A stretch of DNA of 64,000 bases from Bryoerythrophyllum caledonicum (taxonomy: Eukaryota > Streptophyta > Bryopsida > Pottiales > Pottiaceae): NCBI GenBank assembly GCA_963971425.1, contig OZ020519.1, positions 20,977,397 to 21,041,396 of the forward strand. The letters run 5' to 3'. The notes below the pieces were generated by a model. The model saw only the letters and a program-made list of their open reading frames with translations. It was not told where the DNA came from and made no database searches. Of the stretch, positions 11,474 to 23,586 are shown in pieces (position 1 is the first letter of the stretch; each line of letters starts with the position of its first letter). The position numbers and the translations under genes were made by a program.

Positions 11474-13333
11474 GGTAAGAAGGTTCCTTCGATATTTGTC
11501 TTCTTTGTCACTCTTCTTCTATTTTCGTTATTTCCTCACTGTTCACTCGGTAGAACTTATTGATGACTGTGTTCTATCAACTTAATCACAAAAATGTAGT
11601 TTTGACTTCCACACTTTTTATTTTTTCACATGCAGACTGAAATACATTAAGTTCACTTAAGCGCTAATCTTACTAAAAAGACTAAGACTTTTACAAACTC
11701 TTTTTTCTTTCTTGATTACACTCCATTCTGACGATTCAGTCTGCTAACACCATTCCCACACACACAACAACTTAAATGACTTTAGATTTAAGTCTGATTT
11801 TTTTGTTTTCTTAGAAAAATTGTTAAGGTTCCTGTTAACTCATACACGACAGAGAGATTACAGTGAATACTCCCCATCGTGTTGGAGTATACGTTTGCTC
11901 AACTTAGAGACTTCACCTTCTCACAACTGTGTTCATTCATGATAATTTCATTTGATGCTTCTCTGATTCATAACTACTTTACGATTCCGAAGATTTTTTC
12001 TTAACTGTCATAACATTTCTTAGTTCGATTGAACTTTTCAGTTTAAACTTCTTGACGATTACACACAAGATGAACTTACTAACTTTGTTCTTCAATTTCC
12101 GCGGCATTCACTGTACTACTTTCTACGAGTGAGCCAGCACTGTTTACCTCAACAGGGTTTGGTCTTGGCTCCCAACCGCAGTTTCTTCTCCTCTGTCACA
12201 CACACTTCCGTTAGTCTGTGCAAAAATCAACTTACAAGGTTGGTGTGGAAATCGACTTCTAGCCATCATAAAATGTTTGAAGCACATACCTCAGTTGCTT
12301 GTCTCGACGCAGGACGTTCACGCACTATCTCGCGAGTTTTGTTCTCAATTACAAAGTCAAGTTTCCCTACTCTCTCACAACACATGGTTTTCTACACTCT
12401 CAGTTTCCCCCATGCTCTCTCAACTTCGCAGCTATGGTGGACATCAATAGGCACAAAGAGAACTCCCTTTACTTGTTCTTGACGAGCCTGCATGATGATT
12501 AATTCAACGAGTGTAACGTACCAGATCAACGGAACGTGTCAATATCTCTGATTTTGACACCATTCATCATTGTCAAGATCAAATCTTCGTTTTCTTGTGA
12601 TTTTTTCACGATCATGTTGCCTGGCATCCATGTGGAAAGTAGCTTCAACAGTGTTTGTTTCGTCTCGGCCATTAACTTTTCCCTTACTTATCTGGTTTCC
12701 CTTAAGTGCACAATCTCAGCTTCAATAAACTTATACTCACGACTTTTTGTTAAAGTTAAAGTACATACTCATGCCATCATGTCTAAAAAGTTTCACCACT
12801 TGTAAATTTGAGAATTCTTCTCAAAAATTTCTTTTTATTTTCGTTTTTATTTTTTAACATAAACAAATGGTTATTTTAGTGATCTCTCAAAAATCTTCTA
12901 AAATCCAAAAAAAGTTTTTATTATGAAGTCGTATGTATTTAATTTATTCAAACTCATAATGCTTCTAAATCTTTTAGATATTTTTCCACTTTCATTCAAG
13001 AAATGTAGAGTCATTTAATCACTTAAAAATGAACTTGTTGAGGGTACTTTCCCAATTTGTTGCTTTAATTTTCACTTTCTTCATGAGGCACTATTATGTA
13101 ATTTCATTTTCATTTTATTTTTTATTTACCACACAAGTAACTTTATTAGCAACTTGTGACCTATCCCATCAAGTAAGAAATTTTTTAATGCAAAGTTATA
13201 AAATCACCCTTGGTTTGACTTCAAAACTTTGCCATTATTTCTTACTTTCACCTGGGTAGTTTAGGGTCATTCCGGACCACATAAATGGTCACATCTTGGA
13301 GGTCCTGCCCCCTTCTTAATGCTTAACTTGCCC
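11474..13333 (-). other. Non-coding interval between pol and ORF3 of element A
   Basis: About 1.9 kb of AT-rich sequence without convincing ORFs. The matching interval of element C is 44317-45804; just after pol both contain a TTTAGxGTCxTTCCGGAC block (about 13260 and 45705). ORF3 translation must therefore rely on splicing, a subgenomic RNA or internal initiation. No splice pair could be fixed by eye. Confidence 0.55.
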
Positions 13334-16080
13334 TCAAGTTACATATTTTTTCAATCTGTAACCGTTGTATCTTATTGCATGGGTATTCCCTGCAAAATCT
13401 TGTAACTCAACAGATCCATTAGGATAAGACTTAAGTATTCGATATGGACCAAATCACCTCATTTTAAATTTCCCTGGAAATTTCTGGATTCTACTATCAT
13501 AGAGTAAGACTAGATCGTTATCTTTTAAGATTTTTTGTTGTACCTTACTATCATAGTAAGTTTTCCGTTGCTTTTGAATTGCTTCCATATTCATAAAAGC
13601 TTGTGCTCGAATCTCATCGAGTCGCTCTAAATTATCTAGACGTTCCCTTAAGGAAGCCAAATCTCCAAATCTTTGAGAAATAGCAACCTTTAATGATGGT
13701 AGTTCCACTTCAATTGGTAACATGGCTTCCAAGCCATAGACCAATGAAAATGGAGTAGCCTTAGTTGTAGTTTTAATGGTACAACGGAAGGCCCACAAAG
13801 CATTAGTTAACTCATAATCCCAATTTGATGCATTTCCCTCTAATGTTTTTGTTATTATTTTACAAAGAATACCATTAGACTTCTCGGTTTGCCCATTAGG
13901 TCTGGGGTGATAGGGAGATGACTTACGATGCTTATTAAAATATCGTTGTAATATTTTTGCAATAGTATCATTAATAAAGTGAGTCCGTCTATCACTTACA
14001 ATCTCCTTGGGGCAACCAAATCTAGCAACAATATTTTCATAAATAAACTTTGCTACAGTATCTGCATCATTTGTCTTAGTGGCTACGGCTTCAACCCACT
14101 TAGTTACATACTCTGTGGCAACTAGGATGTAACGTTTTTGTCCTACCCGACTAGGTGGCTTACTGGGGCCTACAAAGTTTATTCCCTATTTCTCAAAAGG
14201 AACATGGGCTAAAATTGGTGTCAAAGGCATAGCCTTAGTAGCTGTAGGTTTACCAACTCTTTGGGAAGGATCACATTTCTTAACGTAGGTAGTGGCATCG
14301 GAAAAAAGCGTAGGCCACCAATAGCTTGTTCTTAACACTTTTTGAGCCATAGCCCACCCCGCAAAATGTCCACCACAAGCATCTGTGTGACAACCTTGAA
14401 AAACCATAGGCACTTCACTAGGATTTACACATCTTCTAAGTATATCATCTTTTCCTCTTTTATAAAGAACTCCACTGATCATAGTATAAGGTAAGGGTTG
14501 GTGTACTAACCTTGTTTTATCTTTATTAGTGTAGTCAATAGGGAAAATTCCTTTAGTTAAATAATAGATAATATCTGCATATTCTCGAGGAATTATGTCA
14601 AGTATTTCTATACCATCTTTAACTTCAAAGATATGTGCATCTGGAAAGCTGTCATCAATAGATTCAGGATTGATTGTCTCACTAAGTCTAGATAAGAAAT
14701 CTGCATTTTGATGGATCTTCCCAGGTCTCACATTAATGGTGAAGTCAAATTCTTTTAAAAGTAGAACCCATCTTGCAATCCGTCCACTCAATTGAGGTTT
14801 ATTGATCATGTCCTTTAATGCATCATGATCAATGTGGAAAGTGAACTTATATCCCAATAAGAAATGTCTAAATTTTTGAACATAAAAGATCATCTCCAAA
14901 CCTTCAAGTTCAATGACAGAGTAATTTCTCTCAGCAGCATTTAATTGGCGACTGGCAAAATATATGGGTCTATCATGACCTTTACTATTTTTCTGACTCA
15001 AGGCACTTCCAATTGCCACTTTGGAAGCATCAACATAAACTTCAAAAGATTTATCCCAATCTGGAGGAATTAAGATTGGTGCTTTGCTAAGCCGGCGTTT
15101 TAACTTATTAAAAGCCTTAGTACTGTCATTTGACCAAACTTTAGGTATAAGGGTTTATTTAATTAAAGAATTCAAAGGAGAAACTATAAACAGAAATCTA
15201 TATATAAATCTTCTATAATACCCAGTGGCACCAAAAAGTTCCCTAAGTGCAGCTAAGTGTTCAGGGATCTCCATTGTAAGTATCATTGCTACTTTGTCAG
15301 GATCAACTGCAATTCCTTCTTTTGAGACAACATGACCTAATAACTTACCACATACAGTGGCAAATTCAGACTTAGCAGCATTTTTGGATATTCCATACTC
15401 TTGACAACTGTCAAAACATTGCTTTAATGCCTTTGGATGATCTTCCTTAGATCCAAATACACAGAAGTCATCTAAAAATATCTCCATGAATTTTCTTAGG
15501 TATTTTGTAAAGGCTTGTGTCATACTCTTTGGAAAGTGGCTGGTGCATTGTACAGTCCAAAGGGCATAACATTATATGCAAAAGTTCCCCAATCTGTGGT
15601 GAAGGTGGTTAATGGTCTATCCTCCGGAGCTATTTGAACTTGGTTATAGCCCGAAAATCCATCTAGGAAAGAATAGCACTCATGCCCAACTACACCATCT
15701 AGAACCGCATCAGAAAATGGTAAGGGAAAGAAATCTTTCTTGGTGGCCTTATTCAGCTGCCTAAAGTCTTGACAAATGCGAATCTTACCATTTTTCTTAG
15801 GTACTATGACAATAGGTGACACCCACTTGCAAAATGGTACTAGATAAATGAAATTACACACTAGTAATTTATCAATTTCCTCTTTGACCATTAAGAAATA
15901 CTTTGGGTTCATCATGTATTGTCTTTGCCTAACAGGTTTAGCATCTGCTTCTAGGATAATATGATGTTGACAAACTAATGGAGGTATGCCTTTTAAGTCT
16001 TTGTATGTCTAAGCAAAGGCATCTTTTTCTTTCTTAAAAAATTCCAACCACTCATCATATTCTTGAGGTTGTAGTCCGTC
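13334..16080 (-). pseudogene. Gypsy A pol: RT, RNase H and integrase portion
   Basis: Reading on from the M1 insertion, the frame gives the RT (VSPIVIVPKKNGKIRICQDF, then FLDDFCVFG at about 15450), RNase H (ASRQLNAAERNYSV, FHIDHDALK), and integrase with a zinc-binding HHCC region (GCHTDACGGHF ... KKCDP), ending KKYVT at 13334. Stops replace residues conserved in C and D, for example Trp near 16010, 14186 and 13454 and Gln near 15152. All of these fit C-to-T or G-to-A transitions. The integrase central region around 13800-14185 is also broken. The protein is highly similar to the sister copies and clearly non-functional here. Confidence 0.9.
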
Positions 16081-16648
16081 TCTGGGAAGTCGTCCCACCG
16101 GTTTCCGGAAGTTAACCTTAAATCCGGCATAAATAAAAAAAGTTAGTAGTAAAAGATAAGTAAAGTTGAGTAATGTAGTACGGAATCAGAAATTAGAAGA
16201 TAAGATAAGGGACGGACCGGTTAAGTCCTTAATAGCTCTAACAAAGTGCGTAATCCGGAATGCCAGTTGCGCCTGAATCCGGTTATAATCTGAGCCCCGC
16301 GGAGGTACCTAGAACCGGGAGAAGAATTCAAGTAATACCCATTGCGGAATCCGTCATAATGACGATGGTGACGTCAGAGCCGTTAAATAATTTTGATAGT
16401 GACATCACTACCGTTGGAAAATCCCGTACTTTAGGGCTCTTATAAAAAGGGCAACCGCCGGGGGATTACCAAAACAATTTTCTTCTCTTCTTCTTCTTCT
16501 TCTCTTTCCTAGCACTAGTCTCAATTCCTTTTTCTACCTCCTTCTGCTGGTTTCTTAGCTGGTTGCTCCTCAAGCATCCGGTAGTAGTGGAGAGTTCTGG
16601 TGAGGTCAGTGCGTGCAAGTACGACCGGAAGACTGTCGGGAGAACTCC

Positions 16649-18489
16649 ATGGCCGGCGAGCGATCCGGAAAACAAGAGAAGTTGAAGAGCACTGCCACCG
16701 GGGGACCACCTATCGTGAGAGTGATACCGGAATACCCGACGGCGGACCGGGACCTTCACACCTTGTTCCACTTCCTGGACAAGATGGGGTGTTTCGGTCT
16801 GATAGTGGCAGCCTGGGGAACGAAAGACGAGAAGGTCGTGACGGAATTGATCAGCGCTCCGGATAACCAGTATGACGGAAGTATTCGAGCGTACCCGGAG
16901 AAGTGGACCCGGGCAGACTAGAAGTGGACCTACGCTTTCGTCGATGGGGACATCAAGGTGGCGGAGCGGAAGGACGAACTCACAGACGGAGAGTTCCGGG
17001 GACCGGTTGATCCAAAGGAAGGATATTCCATTAATGACCTGACTGACCCAAGAGCCGGGATTGTGATAGGGTTTCTAACCCTATTCTTCACCCGGAGAAA
17101 TCCAAGCGCTTGGTACTGAAGTGGGCGGCAATGTTCTTAGGAGCCATGCAAGAGAAGATCACCGTCGACCGGGCTTCTCTCATGCAAGATTTGGTGGAGC
17201 GGCTGATCAACAACCTCCACTGGAACCGCAAGGCGGGGTCGCCTCTGCCGGCTTACGTGACGCACCTCTACCACCGGCATGAGTTGCTTAAACCGGAGGA
17301 GCACGACAAATATGAAGCTCTACTGACCATTCAGAGGTACGGAGGGGTCGAGGCTGATGAGGAGGAGGATGAAGAAACGGAGACAGCTCCTGCGCCAACA
17401 CCCAGACACGGAAGAGGAGTCGCTTAGTGCAACCGGAATCCCCACCCGGTGCGTTCCCCACCCACCTGTCTGGACCCGCCTCCGGAAGATGAAGAGGGAG
17501 CGGGACCTTCGAAGTGGCGAGGGCGATGTCCGACTCCAGATCTTCCAACACTCACCGGGAGGCACAAGGAGGACATCATGGAGCTGCTCCAGCATATCGC
17601 ATGGAGGGCCACCCGGATCAACCAACACCTGAATGACAGCACCGCCCTGATATACACCATCATGGGTGAGCTCTGGATTGAGAACTCAGAGGAAATCCTG
17701 CCACGATTGAAGAGCCTTGGGGAGAGCGATTTCCGGCTGGAGCAGATGGAGGCACAGCATTGAACCCTTCTCCAAGCCCGGGCAAAAATGCAGCAGGACC
17801 TTTCAAAGGCAGATGCAGCGTTGGAAGAAGCCCAAGTACTCCGGAAAGCTGCAGAAGACAAAGCTATCGCATCAGCTCAAGCATTGGGAGAGGTCCGGAA
17901 AGCGCTGAGCTTTCCGATTGACACTGTCAACTGGAGTCTTCTCTTCAACGAGTACCTAGAGAAGGAGGGTAAGGTGAACCGGGGCCAGGTCATCCGGTTC
18001 CTTATGGACCACGCCCGGAAGATGGAGAAGACATGGAGGCAGATGCAACTACTGGCCAACAACACAGCCAGTACCGTCGTTCCGGAGAAGCTAGCGGCGC
18101 CCAACCCCACCATCGACCTTACCTTGTCTCCGGAGGCAACCGGACCTTCACAGCAGGCACCTGAACCCTCCGGAAAGGGTAAGGGACCTATGGAAGAGCC
18201 AGAGGTAACACCGGAAACAGCTCCTCCCGGACCATGTGGCAGGGCACCTCCCAACAGTCCAGAGATGGCCAAGAAGACCCCCTTTTCTTCAACACTGTTC
18301 CAGGAGTCATCTCCCGGTTTTTGGATTCCTCTTTCTCTACCAACCTCCAGTCGCCGGAAGACGACTTCGCCCCTGTCCCGAGGCTATCCGGATACCGCCA
18401 CCAGCCCCAAGACAACACAGGGGACTCCCACCGGCACATCGGAGAAGGCCACGCAGGTGGCAGCTTCAACTAACCAATCAGAGCCTTAA
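16649..18489 (+). pseudogene. M1 long ORF, frameshifted
   Basis: The start ATG at 16649 follows a conserved leader. The N-terminal half contains VIGFLT.. and, after a one-base frameshift near 17090, KWAAMFLGAMQEKITVDR and LPAYVTHLYHRHELL. This order is shared with M2 and M3 (KWACTFLGALRGKIVV, VVHLY). After an acidic linker with further frame breaks comes a coiled-coil segment (17788 onward) with VNWSLLFNEYLEKEGKV and VIRFLMDHARKMEKTW, then a Pro/Thr/Ser-rich tail to 18489. A TAG at 16919, the two frameshifts and a TGA at 17761 kill it. The function is unknown, and it is the most diverged of the four M copies. Confidence 0.7.
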
Positions 18490-19661
18490 GCTCCAGCTTC
18501 TGAAAGTCGACCGGTACCGGATCCCACTCCGGACAAGGTAGGTGGCACGAAGCAGACCGTGGGAGCATCTCCGATATGCCGGAGTGGACGGAATAAGAGG
18601 ACTCCGTAGTTAGTTTTATTAGACGACTAGTTAGTTCCGATCATCAGACTTGTCGTAGCAATTAACGATGGGGCTCCAGATTGCACCCGGCTATCGACCT
18701 ATCTGTTACCTAGTTTGTGCAACAAAAGTTGTTTCTTTGTAAGGTACAAGGTCCGTTGATGTAGTACATGTTGTGCAAGTTTCTTTGAAGAGAGGGATAT
18801 TCGTTATACTTAGGAGTGAACCGGCTTAGATTTCCAGCAGGAGAGCATCCGGAATAGCTGGAGGAGATTGTAGAGGTGTTCCTGGTCACCTACAGAGTCC
18901 GGAAGAATCCAGGAGGGGAGGAGATATATTGCAGAGGTGTTCCTGGTAGTCTCTAGGGCACGGAAGAATCCGTGTAAACCCGAGTTTCGGTCCAACACCG
19001 GAGTTTACCCCCACAATAGGAAAGCCTGCTATGTGAGTCTAGAAGGAGTCCTTCCAAGTAAACTATATCCAAATCTCCGGAGGGCTACAAAAGTGCTACC
19101 GGAGCGTCGTTGTAGTCCGGAATTACCTTTCTGTGACCGCATCTGGAAGGCCTTCCGGATGACGTGAGAATTAAAGTCCGGTAGCAACCCCATACCATCG
19201 GTTAGTAGATTAGGGAGAGTGAATGTCCGGTCACTATAAACTCCGGGGCAGTGGGTGTCTAGCCACTTAAAGTCACAAGGCAGTGGGGAATCCGGCCACT
19301 TACACAAAATAGGATTAGTGGCCTTGCGGACACTCGTTTAAACCTTCCGGAAGCCGCTCTGAGGAGGAATAGAGGTAAATCAAACTACCCTCATGTTTTC
19401 CGGAAATCATTTCCGGAAATAACTGTATATACCTTCTGCAAACTAATCCGGTACGATCTGTGTGAGTTCCAGAAGCCGGAAGGATACGGACTCTTTACGG
19501 AATAGAATAACTAGCCTAGGTGATCAATATTTTAGTGGTTTTGAATAATCTGAAAGGATAAAAAGATCTCTGTGGGAACGAAACTGGAGTGGTTTACTTT
19601 AGACGCACTTAGTGACGGTTGAGTGCAGTCCGGAGGAATACTGACTCTGCAAACTACGACA
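18490..19661 (+). repeat. 3' non-coding region of M1
   Basis: Aligns with 32446-33620 of M2 and with the minus strand of 53640-52327 in M4. Shared landmarks are GCAGAGGTGTTCCT, GTGACCGCATCTGGAAGGC, CAGTGGGTG..CTAGCCACTT and TCTCTGTGGGAAC near the end. It contains many CCGG sites and several short inverted repeats (CAGTGG/CCACTT), and no ORF. Confidence 0.75.
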
Positions 19662-19666
19662 TTGTC

Positions 19667-20358
19667 ATATATTTTTATTGGCTTAGGATCTTCTTTAGTT
19701 CCTAAGTATATTTCTACGGTATTTTTTATTAAGGGTCTGACACTAGGTGTCTTCTTTACACCGAGTAATTCCTCTGAATCACTTACATAAGGAAGTTCCT
19801 TATCTGATTCTTTTTCAATTGGCACATTATATATTGGGGCATTTTTCCATGCCTCTATGGCTATATCTGAGTCATCCATCTGACTAGGAGGAACAAAGTA
19901 TTTTCCAGGACCTAAACTTTTAATAGTAGGCATATCTTGGACTAAAATTAGTGTCACCCAGTTCAAATTCAGAGTCTGCCTTTGTGGTCCAATCTGAATC
20001 TTCATTCTGAGTTTCTCCGTGGTACTCTACTGGAAATATAGGTAGCATTTTTTTACTTTTACCCTCCCCTATTGTTAACGTCCCTTTATCCCTGTCATCT
20101 TTAGCTTTGGCTAAGGATAACCAAGGTCCGCCAAGGAGAATAGGCTATGTCAATATAGACTCGGTTACTTTAAAAACAATATAATCAACTTTATAGTCAA
20201 TCCCACCAATTATGGTATTTAATTGCAACAATTTACCTAATGGTTTCACTCGGCTTTGGTCTGCCATTCTTAAGATAATAGGAGTAGGTACTATGTTAGT
20301 TATACCTAACTCTTCCATAGTGTTAACATTCATAAGATTAACACTACTCCCACTATCA
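19667..20358 (-). pseudogene. Gypsy A protease to N-terminal pol segment
   Basis: From 20358 downward the minus strand encodes DSGSSVNLMNVNTMEELG, the aspartic-protease active site (D-S-G) and its flank, then LQLNTIIGGID. A frame break follows near 20140, then PTIKSLGPGKYFVPPSQ and DPKPIKIYD, where M1 interrupts it. The 20358 end is an abrupt junction with the inverted-repeat segment rather than the natural continuation seen in C and D. Confidence 0.85.
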
Positions 20359-20580
20359 CGGTTGTCTACATAGACGGACAACGGCCCAAGGACAGCGGAC
20401 GGACGGACAGTAGGACGGACGGATAGGACGGACGGATAGGACGGACAGCACTTTTTGGCGGACAGTTGCGTGTAAAAAAAAATTATAAACCCTAAATCAA
20501 ATTTTCAACTGACCCCCTAGTAAAACACATGTGCACGACACGTCAGACAGCTTTCCACGTCACATCAAGAGGCGGGCGCG
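20359..20580 (+). repeat. Left long terminal inverted repeat
   Basis: Partner of 25785-26009 in inverse orientation. The terminal part includes the palindrome GTCTACATAGAC and GGACGGATA repeats. Then come a CTTTTTGGCGGACAGTTG block and CACGTCACATCAAG shared with the partner. Confidence 0.85.
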
Positions 20581-20667
20581 TGCCTTCGGACCGCGCACGC
20601 AGCATTTGGGGCCGGGCGCGTATCCCTCAGGGCCGGGCGCGTGCATATCACGGTCGGGCACGTATGC

Positions 20668-20867
20668 NNNNNNNNNNNNNNNNNNNNNNNNNNNNNNNNN
20701 NNNNNNNNNNNNNNNNNNNNNNNNNNNNNNNNNNNNNNNNNNNNNNNNNNNNNNNNNNNNNNNNNNNNNNNNNNNNNNNNNNNNNNNNNNNNNNNNNNNN
20801 NNNNNNNNNNNNNNNNNNNNNNNNNNNNNNNNNNNNNNNNNNNNNNNNNNNNNNNNNNNNNNNNNNN
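20668..20867. other. Assembly gap (200 N)
   Basis: Exactly 200 N, the usual placeholder for a gap of unknown length. It separates GC-rich subterminal repeats from gypsy A gag. Any frame read across it is meaningless. Confidence 0.99.
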
Positions 20868-21995
20868 AGCGGGATCAACCAAAGGGTCATCATGAGTAGG
20901 AGGGGTTGAAGGTGGTGAGGATAATGAGGACCTACTAGAGGTAGAATTAATAGAAGTGTCAGAAGGAGAAGTCTTCTCAGAAGTACCTGAGGAATGTCCA
21001 GCTGGACTCTCTACTCGTGATGGTGGTTCTGAGTGTTCTTCTTCTTTATTAACACTGTTAAGTTTACTTTCACCTCCTTTAGGCTCACTATGCCCACTTA
21101 CGTCGAACTCTTCCTCTTTAATATGATTATACTTAACTTCCTCTTCCTCCACACTAGATTGGTCAATCTCTTCTTGTATGTCAAAATTTAAGGTAATAGG
21201 CCTAAGAATTTGGCTAAATGCTTCTAACATCTCCTTACCAAAACTCATGTTTTTCTTCCTCATTTTCCAATGGTTTGGCATTAAGAAAGTGGTCAATAGA
21301 TTCTTTTGCTTCAATGTGAGTAAATATTGGTGTTTCCAATTTTGACTCAAATCTTTGGGCAAAAAAAACTTGGACAAGGAGTCTCAAAGTCTGTTTGGTT
21401 TGAGGAGTCACCTACTTCGTACGTACAATCAATTGTTAAGGAGTTTGGTATGGGGGTTCTAAACAATTGTTCTAACTCATCAAGTTGTTGAGCGTTAACG
21501 TTAAGTATATCTTTATTAATAAATTTTCCATCTATTTCTTCCTCTTCTGAGGATCCTTCCTTTTCTAAGGAATTAGACCAAGCTTTCTCGCTTTGGGTCT
21601 CCCAATTTTCTTATTTTGAACTACTTGAACAACAAGAGCGGGTGGTATATTTTTTATCTTTTCTTTTTCTTACATATTCTTTTTTATGATTTTTTAAGGC
21701 TGCGAGTACAAGCAGAGTACGGTACTCTGAGCTATCTTTGATCCTGACTCAGAAGAATTTGGAGGGTTGGGCAGTGTTTTATATGTTTTCTCCCTTTTAC
21801 TTTGACTCAATGCCTTTTCTAAGGCTTTTGGTATTTCATCTTCTAGTTTGAAGGGAGAAGGAGTTGTAACAGTGTTAAAGGTAGGATTGTGTATTCCCAA
21901 TACTAAAGAGGGTTGTTTTTCTCTGCTCTTTTCTTATAATGTTGAGCTCTCTCAACTTTTTGATTTTCTCTTTTCTCTTTGTCTTTTCCTGACAT
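20868..21995 (-). pseudogene. Gypsy A gag, N-terminal part
   Basis: Starts at the ATG at 21995 (MSGK.., matching D at 57919) and runs to the gap. It shows HNPTFNTVTTPSPFKL, an acidic stretch, and the Ser/Pro-rich segment SSLSSPPSTPPT just before the gap. Frame breaks near 21915, 21700 and 21380 make it non-functional. The capsid-like part and zinc knuckles present in D are missing, either hidden in the gap or deleted. Confidence 0.85.
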
Positions 21996-22301
21996 TAGTA
22001 ATCCCCATAGAATTTTTATCTTAATTTTAATTTTAATTTTTTTTTTAATAAAATTGATTTATCCTTACTAGGATATCAATTGGCGCTTTCTTTCCGTTCT
22101 CAGCAACTCATGGTTGTACTTCAACCTAACTTTTTCTTAAGTATTATGCTTATAACAACCCAATTTTTCCAATCTAAGTTCTCATGAATTTTAAAATGCT
22201 TAAAATCACTATTCTTTAATTATTTCCCCTATGGAATAATTAAGTATTTCAAATGTTGGCTACTCATTTATTTAGTTATACTTACCTTTTAATTTTTATT
22301 C

Positions 22302-22580
22302 TTAATTTAAACAAAGGTAAATCACTTCCTCCGTCAAATTTATTTCCTTAACATCTTCATGGATATGCCCAGGATAACTTAATATAGTCAACAATTCTCC
22401 CATCTCCTCAGCAGTTACCCATTGACTTAACTTGCCAAGTAATCCGTCTATCCCATCCTCAAGTATTTTTAACTCCTTCCGATCATTAGGTGCAAGAGTT
22501 TTATAACGTTGAACTTTGGATATTATGCGTCTTATTAATCTAGATCTTTTACTCAGAGAACACTCCCCTGGGTGATCCAT
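22302..22580 (-). CDS. Leader ORF c of gypsy A
   Basis: A 92-aa basic protein with IIRR/VQRYKTLAPNDRKELK-type sequence, nearly identical to 57574-57852 of element D (RKELKILEDGIDGLLG, EEMGELLTIL). It overlaps ORF b by 32 bases in another frame, exactly as in D. Conservation of an open frame between two separately inserted copies argues that it is translated. Its role is unknown; a small helical protein seems likely. Confidence 0.7.
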   Translation of the reverse strand: MDHPGECSLSKRSRLIRRIISKVQRYKTLAPNDRKELKILEDGIDGLLGKLSQWVTAEEMGELLTILSYPGHIHEDVKEINLTEEVIYLCLN

Positions 22581-22866
22581 AAAGAATTTGGTAATTATAC
22601 CAAGATGTTAAAGTAAAGTTTTCTACTTTTATCATTAATGGTAAAGGTTCAATAATTAACTCCCTCGGATATTTAAACTTTTGTAAAAGACCATTAAAGA
22701 TATCAATTTTTTTTTTTGAATTTTTATTATTTTCCCTAATTCTTTCTATCTCCTTCCTCAAAAGGTTAAATAATTTTAATTCATTATATTTTATTTTTTC
22801 ATAAACTATCAACAATCTTTTCAACCTAGTTCTTAAGTCCTTAGGTGTCTTGTTCTTAAGACTCAT
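22549..22866 (-). CDS. Leader ORF b of gypsy A
   Basis: A 105-aa Lys/Glu-rich, probably helical protein (LKRLLIVYEKIKYNELKLF, KYPRELIIEPLPLM) conserved with 57288-57605. The start codon lies three bases after the stop of ORF a (TAATCAATG in both copies), which suggests re-initiation after termination. The function is unknown. Confidence 0.7.
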   Translation of the reverse strand: MSLKNKTPKDLRTRLKRLLIVYEKIKYNELKLFNLLRKEIERIRENNKNSKKKIDIFNGLLQKFKYPRELIIEPLPLMIKVENFTLTSWYNYQILYGSPRGVFSE

Positions 22867-22869
22867 TGA

Positions 22870-23364
22870 TTAAAGACATAATAAATCAAAAGCTACAGTC
22901 ACGGGAAGTACTGGGTCTTTGGACAAGGAATCTGGAAAAAACACCTTAGTTTGGAAATTAAGTGTACTATAAATAAAAATATAAGTTTCTTTATCAAACT
23001 TAAATCCGTTCCAAGCTCCAATACCTTTAGAAATTAAGGGTTGGGATTGAAGCTTTAATCTACCGTATTGAGCAAAAAGAAATTGTAATTGGTATTTTAA
23101 ATATAATGTCTTTTTCTTGACAATTACTTCATTAAATCCTTCGCCTTTATTCCACACTTTATTTAGAATGATTTGCTTAATTTCTATCGGTAGTTGTTCA
23201 AACTTTTCCTTCAAGTTTTTATCAATTTTTGGGTGCGCTCCATAAAATTGAAAACCTTGACCATAATACGCACCTCTATAAACACGATATAGAGCGCTAA
23301 ATAAATATGGTCCTTTGAAGAAATCACTTAGACTTTCTTCATTAATTTCCCATGGGAAAGACAT
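22870..23364 (-). CDS. Leader ORF a of gypsy A
   Basis: A 164-aa ORF, the first after the primer site, intact and about 95% like 56790-57284 of D. Features include FKGPYLFSALYRVYRGAYYG and LPIEIKQIILNKVWNKGEGF. It occupies the place of the extra ORF1 known before gag in Ogre-type Tat elements, but I cannot assign a domain. It has no signal peptide or membrane segment. Confidence 0.7.
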   Translation of the reverse strand: MSFPWEINEESLSDFFKGPYLFSALYRVYRGAYYGQGFQFYGAHPKIDKNLKEKFEQLPIEIKQIILNKVWNKGEGFNEVIVKKKTLYLKYQLQFLFAQYGRLKLQSQPLISKGIGAWNGFKFDKETYIFIYSTLNFQTKVFFPDSLSKDPVLPVTVAFDLLCL

Positions 23365-23560
23365 GCTCTCTTAACCTTGTCTCCCATAGAATCTCATACT
23401 AGAAATGTCCAATTCACTTTGGATCAAACCTTTAATTTTTGTATTTTTTATGATGAACCTTCTCATTCATTTCTACACTTTAATTCACAGTAATACTTAA
23501 GAATTCAACTCAAATAATGACAACTTTCTTTAATAAAAAATTACTTGACACTTGGCGGTA

Positions 23561-23581
23561 CCATCCCCAACATGGTCACCA
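23561..23581 (-). promoter_or_regulatory. Primer-binding site of gypsy A (degenerate tRNA-Asp type)
   Basis: On the minus strand TGGTGACCATGTTGGGGAT follows the LTR end by 5 bp. It resembles the tRNA-Asp-complementary site of plant Tat/Athila elements (TGGCGCCGTTGCCGGGGAT) with several changes. Element D has a closer match. Confidence 0.65.
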
Positions 23582-23586
23582 AAAAA

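Larger units (their letters stand above)
16081..19661 (+). mobile_element. Element M1: complete copy of family M, inserted in gypsy A pol
   Basis: Gypsy pol reads up to CCGTC at 16080 and resumes after TTGTC (19662-19666), which looks like a 5-bp target duplication with two C-to-T changes. The insert is 3,581 bp. Family ends are TG(T)GGGA.. on the left, with GTTCCCAC a few bases in, and ..CTGCAACA on the right, so TG...CA-type termini. It has a leader, one broken long ORF (16649-18489) and a roughly 1.1-kb GC-rich 3' region full of TCCGG. No reverse transcriptase, transposase or second LTR is present. It could be a non-autonomous retroelement, or the solo LTR of a larger element whose LTR carries an ORF. 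Confidence 0.75.

Noticed and set aside
20529-21377. Long ORFs running through the N block
   Set aside because: N runs read as open by default; the frames have no support.
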